DNA of 64,000 bases from Serratia oryzae (lineage in GTDB: Bacteria; Pseudomonadota; Gammaproteobacteria; Enterobacterales; Enterobacteriaceae), in contig NZ_MOXD01000013.1 in assembly GCF_001976145.1 (NCBI RefSeq), positions 1 through 64,000 of the forward strand, given 5' to 3'. The position numbers were made by a program, and so were the translations under genes. The notes below the pieces were generated by a model, which did not search any database, had not been told where the DNA came from, and saw only the letters and a list, made by a program, of their open reading frames with translations. Below are positions 1 to 7,036 of this stretch, in pieces. Each line of letters begins with the position of its first letter. Positions within the stretch are counted from its first letter, which is position 1.

Positions 1-1733
1 TCCGTGACCAGGCCAACCAGAAACAAGATGTGGCTGAACTCAGCAGAGATACCGAGAACGCCAACGGCAGTATCGGGCCAATTTTTGACAAAGAGAAAGA
101 ACAGAATCGGCTTAAGCAGGCGCAACTCATCGGTGAAATCGGTGGTCAGGCGATGGATATCATCCGGACGCAGGGAGATATCAACGGGCTTGAGGCGGCA
201 CTGAAGGCCAATCCGAAGCTGAAGGGTGATACCGAAGCGCTGCGCAATACCGATGCCTATAAAGCAGAGATGCAGAAATACGGCACGGGGAGTGACTTGC
301 AGAAAGCAGCACAAGCCGTCACAGCAGCATTGCAGGGCTTGGCCGGTGGCAATATGGCGGCGGCGATTGCCGGTGGGTTAAGCCCGTATGCGGCAGAGCA
401 AATCAAGGCGTACACCAAAGGTAACGACACGGCCAACGTGTTGGCGCATGCGGTATGGGGCGCGATAGCGGCAGAAATGAGCGGCAACTCGGCGGTGGCT
501 GGAGCAGCGGGTGCAGCCGGTGGCGAACTGGCGGCGCGTTATCTGGCGGGGCAGTTGTACGGTGCAGACACTGATGAGAAAATCGCCAAGCTGAGTGAAG
601 AGCAGAAGCAGAATATCAGTGCATTAGCAACGTTGGCGGCAGGGTTGGCCGGGGGCGTGACCGGTGATAGCAGTGCTAATGCTCTGGCGGGAGCACAGGC
701 GGGTAAGAACGCGGTGGAGAATAACTATCTCAACGCCAGCGATAAGATCCGCCAACAGCAACTGGAAACCAAACTGGCCAATGGCACGATTACCGACAGT
801 GAAGTGAAAGATCTGGCTAACCTGACACAAAAGGATCTTACCAGTGACGCGAATCTGAAGGATGCCTGTGCTAATGGAGCCAGTGCGGGATGTATTCATG
901 AACTGAAGCTGGCACAGGCAGCTAAAGAAAGCTATCAGGGTTATGCGGAATACCAGACCTATTACGACTTACGCGACCAGTTCCCGGAGGAAATGGCGAA
1001 ATTCGGTGATTTAATAGGGGACTACTCGCGTGATCTGCTCAAGCTGGTAGATCAGGGTTATACGCCTGAACAGGCCAAGGCCAAGATGTCTCAGGATGCG
1101 GCCTACTCTGCAAAATATCAGCAAGCTTTGGAGGATGTTCCCGGCTGGGCCAAGATAGCGATCACCATCCAGGATACGGTGGGGATAGTTTACGGTGCCA
1201 AGGCTGCTGGTGTCAGTCTGGAAAAATTGGTTGCGGATACAGGGAAGGTAACTAATTTAAGCCAAGCTAAAATAAATGAGATTGTTAGCATCCCTAAAGG
1301 ACAAAGGCCTGATCCATCAACATACATGTCAAAGGCTCAAATAGAGGCGCATTTGGCTAAGTTTGATGATGGCGCTGTGAGGTTTACATCTAAAAGCGGT
1401 ATTGATAAGCATACAACGTTTGGTCCCGATGGTGGTTTTGTTCTGCCAGCATCTGAATTCAATAAGATATTAAAAGAATCACAAGGTGATCTAAGAATTG
1501 TTGAGCAAAAATTAGGTTTAGACAAAGGTTATTTGAGTGGCTCAGATACGGTGGTTGTATATATCAAAAAAGAGGATTTTTCAGGATTAAAAATTCCATC
1601 AGGTAATGAAAGGGGAGCCAATAGCTATTGGTTGCCAGGCGGAAAGACCTCTGGGGGAGTATCAGAAGCAACAATGGACTTCTCTAAAATAAAAAATGGA
1701 ACGATTATTGATCTGAACAAGATCCAAAATTAG
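1..1733 (+). CDS. cdiA: CdiA contact-dependent inhibition toxin, C-terminal part (5' partial)
   Basis: The reading frame is open from base 3, so the gene starts upstream of the window; only about 577 C-terminal codons are seen. Residues are counted from the GTG at 30. The first ~225 residues are the Ala/Gly-rich CdiA pretoxin region, with EKEQNRLK near the start and the marker VENN at 229-232 (bases 714-725). CdiA is a very large outer-membrane exoprotein that delivers its C-terminal toxin into neighbouring bacteria on contact. The ~335 residues after VENN are the variable toxin module. Its last ~180 residues, from about base 1240, are clearly richer in A+T than the pretoxin and contain SGNERGANSYW and PGGKTSGG. 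I do not assign the toxin activity. The cognate immunity gene follows after 17 bases. Confident for CdiA, open for the toxin family. Confidence 0.9.
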   Translation, partial: RDQANQKQDVAELSRDTENANGSIGPIFDKEKEQNRLKQAQLIGEIGGQAMDIIRTQGDINGLEAALKANPKLKGDTEALRNTDAYKAEMQKYGTGSDLQKAAQAVTAALQGLAGGNMAAAIAGGLSPYAAEQIKAYTKGNDTANVLAHAVWGAIAAEMSGNSAVAGAAGAAGGELAARYLAGQLYGADTDEKIAKLSEEQKQNISALATLAAGLAGGVTGDSSANALAGAQAGKNAVENNYLNASDKIRQQQLETKLANGTITDSEVKDLANLTQKDLTSDANLKDACANGASAGCIHELKLAQAAKESYQGYAEYQTYYDLRDQFPEEMAKFGDLIGDYSRDLLKLVDQGYTPEQAKAKMSQDAAYSAKYQQALEDVPGWAKIAITIQDTVGIVYGAKAAGVSLEKLVADTGKVTNLSQAKINEIVSIPKGQRPDPSTYMSKAQIEAHLAKFDDGAVRFTSKSGIDKHTTFGPDGGFVLPASEFNKILKESQGDLRIVEQKLGLDKGYLSGSDTVVVYIKKEDFSGLKIPSGNERGANSYWLPGGKTSGGVSEATMDFSKIKNGTIIDLNKIQN

Positions 1734-1750
1734 CGATTAAGGCATAGTTT

Positions 1751-2023
1751 ATGAGTGATAAAGTGAAAATTATCGGCACAGATTTTATGTTTGAAGGAAC
1801 TCCTGTGATTTTGGGAGAGCCAAAGCTTGAAGAGGGTGAGTTTTCCACAGATCCAAGTTGGTGGAGAGTAAAAAAAGTTTCAGACAAATATGTCTTTTCT
1901 TGTCTTTCTGGGCGGTTACAAGGTGGAGAAATGACCACGGAAATTACGAAAGAAGAATATGATCAATTGGTTTGTGGAGAACTTACAGCAGATGCTGTTT
2001 GCTTGAAGTATAACATAGGCTGA
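1751..2023 (+). CDS. cdiI: Probable CdiI immunity protein for the first toxin
   Basis: A 90-residue acidic, soluble protein with no signal peptide or membrane segment, encoded 17 bases after the cdiA stop codon. In CDI loci the small gene directly after cdiA encodes the immunity protein that binds and neutralises the toxin module in the cytoplasm, and position and size fit this. I do not recognise the family; it contains the sequence DPSWWRVKKV and ends CLKYNIG. Base composition is A+T rich like the toxin module, as expected if toxin and immunity move together. The role is inferred from position only. Confidence 0.75.
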   Translation: MSDKVKIIGTDFMFEGTPVILGEPKLEEGEFSTDPSWWRVKKVSDKYVFSCLSGRLQGGEMTTEITKEEYDQLVCGELTADAVCLKYNIG

Positions 2024-2040
2024 TAACAATACTATTTGTA

Positions 2041-2061
2041 ACACCCCGCCTTTGGCCGGGG
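2041..2061 (+). terminator. Stem-loop after cdiI
   Basis: An imperfect hairpin (ACCCCGCC / GGCCGGGGT, loop TTT) lies 20 bases after the cdiI stop. It has no good T tract. A related GC-rich hairpin (CCCCGGC/GCCGGGG) follows the second immunity gene at 5112. Confidence 0.5.
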
Positions 2062-2291
2062 TTCCTAGGTAATCCGTGTGCTTCCGGTGAACTCGTATTG
2101 ACAGGTTTATGAGACCTGCATCTGGTTTACAGGAGGCAGGTCGTCAGGTGGTGAAGTGCTGAGTGTGGTGTCGGGGGGCTTTGGCCCAGGGGCTGAGTCC
2201 GTTGTCGCTGCCGTTGAAGCCATGTGGGACGCGGGCTCCCGATATTTACGGTGTCAGCGCCGCAAGTCCTTAGTGCGGGAAGTCACGGGAT
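2062..2291. other. Spacer between cdiI hairpin and IS fragment
   Basis: No convincing gene in 230 bases. The stretch near 2087-2105 (GGTGAACTC then ATTGAC) resembles a stretch near 6833-6852, suggesting that a noncoding segment was shared between modules of the locus. Confidence 0.4.
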
Positions 2292-2595
2292 TGATCTTAC
2301 CCACGTAATGTGGACACGGCTCTAAGCGAGGTTCTGGTTTTCAAATTGTTCCGGGCTGAGACCGCCGCAGGCACTGTGGCGACGCCAGCGATTGTAATCG
2401 CACTCAATATAGTTAAACACCGTCATCCGCATCATTTCACGGCTGCTAAAGCGCTCTCCGTGGATACATTCCACTTTCAGCGAGTGAAAGAAGCTTTCCA
2501 CGCAGGCATTGTCATAACAACAGCCTCTAGCGCTCATGCTTCCACGTAGATTATGGCGTTTCAGCAAGGTCTGATAGTCCGATGAACAGTACTGG
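2292..2595 (-). mobile_element. IS3-family element, 3' fragment with transposase OrfB tail
   Basis: On the minus strand, bases 2595-2322 encode about 91 residues of the C-terminal DDE transposase domain of an IS3-family OrfB. The glutamate region [15 protein letters not shown] and the conserved tail [11 protein letters not shown] then LSPEQFENQ are visible, followed by a stop. The sequence starting TGATCTTACCCACGTAAT at 2292 looks like the terminal inverted repeat of the IS1400-like branch. The 5' half of the element, including the first catalytic aspartates, is missing: homology stops at QYCSS (base ~2594), exactly where a barnase-like toxin frame on the other strand starts. The element is dead and marks a deletion junction. 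Confidence 0.85.
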
Positions 2596-2736
2596 CAAGA
2601 AGCTGATATAGGACTAAATAATACGATGTCGAGAAGCAATCAACCGGGAGCAAGGTTATTGTACTCAAATGATGGCTTGCTATATATCACAACAGATCAC
2701 TATGAGACTGCGACCTCAATAGGTAAATGGAAGTGA
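2593..2736 (+). pseudogene. Barnase-like RNase toxin, C-terminal remnant of a CdiA-CT module
   Basis: The plus-strand frame from 2593 to the TGA at 2734-2736 gives about 47 residues beginning [11 protein letters not shown], then LLYSNDGLLYITTDHYETAT. This matches the end of barnase and related microbial ribonucleases, which has WREADI, then ILYSSD and KTTDHYKTFT; the histidine in TTDH corresponds to the catalytic His102 of barnase. Everything upstream of the tryptophan, including the catalytic glutamate, is gone and replaced by the IS3 fragment. A barstar gene begins two bases after its stop, confirming the identification. It was presumably an orphan CDI toxin module; no start codon or delivery region remains, so it cannot act alone. 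Confidence 0.82.
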
Positions 2737-2738
2737 AT

Positions 2739-3029
2739 ATGAATGAAGTAATTTTAGACGGAGCGAGTATAAAAACTGAGCCTGACTTCCATAAGATTAT
2801 GTCCACGTTATTAGATTTTGGTCCTTATTATGGGAAAAATCTTGATGCTCTCAGGGATCGCCTAAGTAATGACGTAGAAAGGCCAGTAACGATAATTTGG
2901 TTAAACTCCGAGCAATCAAGAAGCTGTCTTGGTGAATGTTTTGATAAAATTGTTCAAATCTTTGAGCAAACAAAACAGCAAGATATACAGTTTAACTGGG
3001 ATGAGAAGTTTGACTATATCTTGAAATAA
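2739..3029 (+). CDS. Barstar-family immunity protein
   Basis: A 96-residue acidic protein of the barstar family, which inhibits barnase-type ribonucleases by plugging the active site. Hallmarks are the N-terminal VILDGASIKTE, the central GPYYGKNLDALRDRL (equivalent to barstar FGxNLDALWDxL) and the late WLNSEQS strand. I chose the ATG at 2739 rather than the in-frame ATG at 2727: 2739 begins two bases after the toxin stop and has GGAAG about six bases upstream. The toxin partner is truncated, so this is now an orphan immunity gene, possibly kept because it protects against neighbours carrying the intact toxin. Confidence 0.88.
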   Translation: MNEVILDGASIKTEPDFHKIMSTLLDFGPYYGKNLDALRDRLSNDVERPVTIIWLNSEQSRSCLGECFDKIVQIFEQTKQQDIQFNWDEKFDYILK

Positions 3030-3030
3030 T

Positions 3031-3059
3031 AAAGATCCCGCCCTCGTGGCGGGATCTTT
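3031..3059 (+). terminator. Rho-independent terminator after barstar gene
   Basis: Perfect stem AAAGATCCCGCC / GGCGGGATCTTT with a short loop CTCGT, followed by GCTTTTT. It lies directly after the barstar stop codon and would work in both directions. Confidence 0.85.
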
Positions 3060-3064
3060 GCTTT

Positions 3065-3444
3065 TTATGCTTTGAAAACATCCACTTCCCGCCGCTGCAA
3101 CCGAAGCATACCGTGCGCAATGATGAGTTCCAGTTGTTCCGCATCGGTAATGCCGGACTCGGTGAGCCAGTCGCCGCCGATAATCAACTCACCGTTATCT
3201 CTCACCCAATCCGCACCCAGATCCAGGCGGTCTTGGCTGGCCTTACATAGTGCTTCCCAGGTGGCTTCGTCGGTGACGACGGTGATCCAGAGTGTATGAT
3301 GCTGGAGCGTCAGTTGTAACGGGGGCCGGGTTCGGCCTGCCGCCGCGGAGAAAACCCGGAAAAGCGGTAATGGCAGCGGCTGACGCCGCTGCTATGATGT
3401 GGGTGCAGTTGCTCTTTAACAGGTTGGGGAAAATGGCGTCACGG
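3065..3444 (-). other. Open frame without a normal start codon, possible gene fragment
   Basis: On the minus strand a frame ends at TAA 3067-3065 and stays open to about 3444. The last ~80 residues look protein-like: HTLWITVVTDEATWEALC, then LGADWVRDNGELIIGGDWL and ending REVDVFKA. No ATG, GTG or TTG was found in the frame, so it is either a fragment or starts at an unusual codon. I do not recognise the family. The frame converges on the barstar terminator. Confidence 0.35.
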
Positions 3445-3545
3445 GCGTAAAAGTCGCGTCGGGGCAAAAAGTTGGCGGTGTGAAAATGCACTGGCGAAAA
3501 GTTGTTGTAACTGGCTGACTGTACAGGGGAAACGTGAGTTAACCT

Positions 3546-4849
3546 GGGGATCGAACGTCGGACTGCTTATTAAGGAAAAAGAACAAAACCGGCTGAAAGA
3601 AGCACAGTTGATCGGTGAAATCGGCAGTCAGGCGGCGGATATTGCACGAACGCAGGGGGATATCAACGGGCTCAAAGCCGCGAAAGAGAAGTACCCGGAT
3701 AAGACAGCCGAGCAACTGCGTGAAACCCAAGCCTATAAAGATGCCATGAAGCAGTACGGCACCGGCAGCTCACTACAGCAGGGTATTCAAGCGGCAACGG
3801 CGGCCATTCAGGGACTGGCCGGTGGTGATATGGCTAAAGCCTTGGCGGGAGCCAGTGCGCCGTATCTGGCGGAAGTCATTCACAATATGACCACTGATCC
3901 AGCCACCCAGAAAGTGAACACCGAAGCCAACCTGATGGCGCACGCTGTATTGGGTGCGGTGACGGCTGCGGTGAATGGCAACAGTGCATTGGCAGGTGCC
4001 AGCGGCGCAGTGATGGGGGAATTTATCGCCCAGCAGATGTACCCCGGTATTAAGCGTGATGATCTGACGGAAGAACAGCGGCAGACCATCAGCGCTCTTG
4101 GCACCTTGGCGGCGGGGCTAGTTGGTGGCGTAGTGGGTGACTGCACGGCGAACGCCGTAGCGGGAGGACAGGCCGGGAAGAACGCTCTCGAAAACAATAA
4201 CCTTTTAGTGCCGAACGATTTTGGTAAAGGCATGGCGGATTACGGGCAAGCAGCTGCGTCGTGGAATCAATATGCGGAAGATAACAGCCTGTCTCCAGAG
4301 CAGAAACAAGCCGGGTTAGATAAATTGGCAAAAGGAGATATGCCGGAAGGGCAAGATATCGCTAAAGTGATCGTCGATGGTTATGTGGATGGGGTGTTGA
4401 TTGCAGGTGCGTGGTATCTAGGACCAGCAGCAGGGATAGGCAAAGTGGCTGCGGGTTCGACCATAGCCAGTATTGTCAATGGCACCTATCAGTGGTACGA
4501 CTTGAATCAGCCGGGCAATGAAAATAAGACCTGGGACTATAAAGGTAGTATTGGCGCAACTGTCACAGGTGGTCTTGCTCCTGGGCGGGGAATTTGGGCG
4601 AATACCGGGATAGCAATGGGCGGGTCAGTATTTAGTGATGGGCCAAATGTGGGAGCACAACTAAGTTCTGGAGCTGGTGCATTTTTGGGCGGAGGATTTG
4701 GAGAGTTGGCTCCTATCACTCTGAAACCTATTTTTGGTAATTCGTCTGGTTTTGTTGGTGACGTTGGTGGAGCCTTTTTGTCCGAGGTAATTAGTAACGG
4801 AATGAAAAACTATAAAAGCAGTGATGAGAAAAAGGATGAGAAAAAATGA
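3546..4849 (+). pseudogene. Orphan CdiA C-terminal toxin module (no 5' end)
   Basis: From about 3546 the frame encodes CdiA pretoxin sequence again (KEKEQNRLKEAQLIGEIG), homologous to the first copy at about base 90, with LENN in place of VENN at 4187-4198. No proper start or secretion region is present; the frame runs upstream into unrelated sequence. This is the arrangement of orphan cdiA-CT modules, silent cassettes that can replace the active toxin by recombination. The region after LENN (~215 residues) is rich in Gly, Ala and hydrophobic residues with several possible membrane-spanning stretches (VDGVLIAGAWYLGPAAGIG) and ends in a Lys-rich tail. It overlaps the next gene by four bases. 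A membrane-acting toxin is inferred, partly because its partner is a membrane protein. Confidence 0.75.
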
Positions 4850-5103
4850 AAAAGAAAATAACGCTCCCTCTATTAATTTTGGGGGTTATTTACTGTTTTG
4901 TTTGTTTTTTCATTCTTGGAGTAGTGATTCAATGTGGAATTGTTTTCATGCATGAAGGACATTTCCTTATTGGTAGGAAAAAACTGATTGATACTTTAGT
5001 ATTGAGTGGGATCGCTGGTTCTGCTGCCGGTATAGGCTCTTGGATTTTTGCAAAGATTGATGAATATAAAGCCCGAAAAAAACCTCCCACTGATCTTAAT
5101 TAA
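4846..5103 (+). CDS. Predicted membrane immunity protein for orphan CdiA-CT
   Basis: An 85-residue protein with two predicted membrane helices (about residues 5-30 and 47-68) and a charged C-terminus. Its ATG overlaps the stop of the toxin module (ATGA at 4846-4849), so the pair is translationally coupled. Immunity proteins to pore-forming or ionophore CDI toxins are usually small inner-membrane proteins, so position and topology fit. Family not recognised. Confidence 0.65.
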   Translation: MKKKITLPLLILGVIYCFVCFFILGVVIQCGIVFMHEGHFLIGRKKLIDTLVLSGIAGSAAGIGSWIFAKIDEYKARKKPPTDLN

Positions 5104-5111
5104 GTAAAACC

Positions 5112-5136
5112 AACCCCGGCCATTTAAGCCGGGGTT
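5112..5136 (+). terminator. Stem-loop after membrane immunity gene
   Basis: AACCCCGGC / GCCGGGGTT, a nine-pair perfect stem around a seven-base loop, eight bases after the stop codon. The T tract is weak. The 210 bases that follow, to 5349, contain no convincing gene. Confidence 0.7.
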
Positions 5137-5349
5137 GTGTAATGTTACGGTGATATGGTAATCGAATTGGTTGTTCGTGGGTGCTATCATCATGATGTCA
5201 TCGAATAGCTGAACTACCTTGAGCTGTACCTTAACCAGTTGATGTTCAAATTTGGGGTGGCATTTTAGCAAAAAATAAGATAAGTCGTTACCACTTTAAG
5301 TAATGAGGTTACCATGTAGCCTCCAGTAAACTAATGGATAGATATACAA

Positions 5350-6138
5350 ATGGAAAAAGTTTCTCCTTTACCAAAACTCCTTGAACGCTCAATAAAAAAT
5401 GCTTGGCAGGCCGCATCGTTGTCTGCCGTTTTAACGCTCATATTCGCCATTTACCCTTGGTTTGATGGATTAAAGGGACTTGCCTCTTTCTATAATCTAC
5501 CATACGTGCTCATTAGTTCCGGATTGGCCTACGGTATTTATCGTAGAAGTAGAGTTTGTGCAATCTTGATGCTGCTTGTTTTTATTGCTACGAAAGTTTC
5601 AGCACAAGGTCCTCAGACCAACGGTACTATAATGATGACTATGTTTCTTCTTTTTTTCTCAAGTGGTGTTGCTGGGACATTCCTTTATCACCGTTATCAG
5701 AGGTTGAATCACTTTAGCAAAAGAAATTTTTATATCATTACAATTATCAGTCTTGTGTTTTCACTTGCATTGTTGTTTTCAGCATCGTGGGGGCTTAATT
5801 ATCTGGCGAAAAATAATGAGTCATCTGTATGGAACGATCTTGAAAATAAAATAAATTCGGCTAAAGAAAAACAGCCGTTACCTTTACGTATAGACTACTA
5901 TACTGTGTTACAAGACTATTATGTTTATCAGAAGACGTTGACGTATAAATATTCAGTTGAGAATATTGAACTTAGTGAAATAAAATCATCAGAGCTGTAC
6001 AAGAAGAATCTTGATGCATTTCAAGCGTTTTGCAATGAACCTATATTAGTTCTCTACGATTTGCATGTTGACTATGTGTATATTAAAGGATTTGATGAAA
6101 AAATTTATAGCTACAATGCCAAGGATTGTAAAAAATAA
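5350..6138 (+). CDS. Hypothetical membrane protein in the CDI array
   Basis: A 262-residue protein of unknown family. The N-terminal ~165 residues contain four predicted membrane helices (about 20-37, 48-80, 94-112, 127-152). The remaining ~105 residues form a hydrophilic C-terminal region rich in Tyr, Lys and Glu, with two cysteines (FCNEPIL and a final DCKK). The gene is A+T rich, like the toxin and immunity modules around it, and stands alone between two immunity-type genes. It may be another immunity protein whose toxin was lost, but the sequence itself does not show this. Confidence 0.6.
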   Translation: MEKVSPLPKLLERSIKNAWQAASLSAVLTLIFAIYPWFDGLKGLASFYNLPYVLISSGLAYGIYRRSRVCAILMLLVFIATKVSAQGPQTNGTIMMTMFLLFFSSGVAGTFLYHRYQRLNHFSKRNFYIITIISLVFSLALLFSASWGLNYLAKNNESSVWNDLENKINSAKEKQPLPLRIDYYTVLQDYYVYQKTLTYKYSVENIELSEIKSSELYKKNLDAFQAFCNEPILVLYDLHVDYVYIKGFDEKIYSYNAKDCKK

Positions 6139-6290
6139 AATATAAAATTAATAGTCGTTAGTGGCAACAGTGAACGCTCTCAGTTTTGGTAAGACAACAA
6201 GTAGTGTCGTTCAAAAATCACTTAAGATGTAAGGGCGAGAGAATTTCGAATGGGTTTTGAAAAATAAATATATTTATGAGGTTAGCTGAT

Positions 6291-6707
6291 ATGTCGCTTA
6301 GTATCGATGAAATTCAGAAAAAAGTTGACGGGATGATTTTACGAGCTGGTCTCCCAAGATATTCGGTTAATCTTTGCACCGCACCTATTGGTGATGGTAC
6401 TCCATATATTACATTTGAAAATAATGTGTATAATTATATTTATTCAGAAAGAGGCTATGAATTTTCGAGAAAGGTTACCAGCTCTTTAGATGAGCTACTT
6501 TATTGGATTATGTCAGAGTTGGCTTATAAAATAGTATTCCAATATGAACTAGAACACAGGGTGAAAGGCAAAGATGGACGACGCATCGCTTTTCCAAAAT
6601 TTATTGAATTAATGGTGAATATGAATCCTGTATGGGGAGCAGAAGCACGATATGAAATTCAAAAAACTCTGACTGAATCACCCTACGACGATAGCCTCCA
6701 TCTATAA
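6291..6707 (+). CDS. Imm63-like immunity protein, orphan
   Basis: About 138 residues. The motifs PIGDGTPYITFEN, YSERGYEFSRKVTS and LDELLYWIMSELAY match what I recall of the Imm63 family of polymorphic-toxin immunity proteins. An in-frame ATG lies at 6276, but I prefer 6291 because GAGGT is about eight bases upstream of it. The gene is A+T rich, and no toxin gene lies next to it: upstream is the membrane protein at 5350 and downstream 330 noncoding bases. It appears to be a retained orphan immunity gene. The family assignment rests on remembered motifs. Confidence 0.65.
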   Translation: MSLSIDEIQKKVDGMILRAGLPRYSVNLCTAPIGDGTPYITFENNVYNYIYSERGYEFSRKVTSSLDELLYWIMSELAYKIVFQYELEHRVKGKDGRRIAFPKFIELMVNMNPVWGAEARYEIQKTLTESPYDDSLHL

Positions 6708-7036
6708 TGACAACCTGAACAACCTTGGCTGCGTATTCCGCTCTGATCGATCATGTTTTCGCGTGGAACATCGATCAGCGATTCGCAACCGATCGATCAT
6801 CCAGGGAACTTAACTTTTCTACTGTAATGGTGCGGTGAACTCACATTGACGCAACTCACCGGTTCTGCATCACATAGAACCAGTCAGTCGGTGAAGGTAT
6901 TATCCGGGAAGGGTAACAGTTCGTGTACCGTGCAGGTTTCCCGCCACCGTTCATGCCAAAACATCGTTTCAGGCCATTACCTGACGCATTAATCTGTGTA
7001 GAATCAGAGCTAATCTATTTTGCTGAGTGATCTGCT
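6708..7036. other. Noncoding region before hsdR
   Basis: About 330 bases without a convincing gene. It contains repeated GATCGATC/ATCGATCA motifs (6745-6800) and, near 6833-6852, the GGTGAACTC...ATTGAC stretch that resembles 2087-2105. It must also contain the hsdR promoter. Confidence 0.5.

Noticed and set aside
4996-5271. Minus-strand frame opposite the membrane immunity gene
   Set aside because: It crosses a terminator hairpin and the coding strand of a better supported gene.
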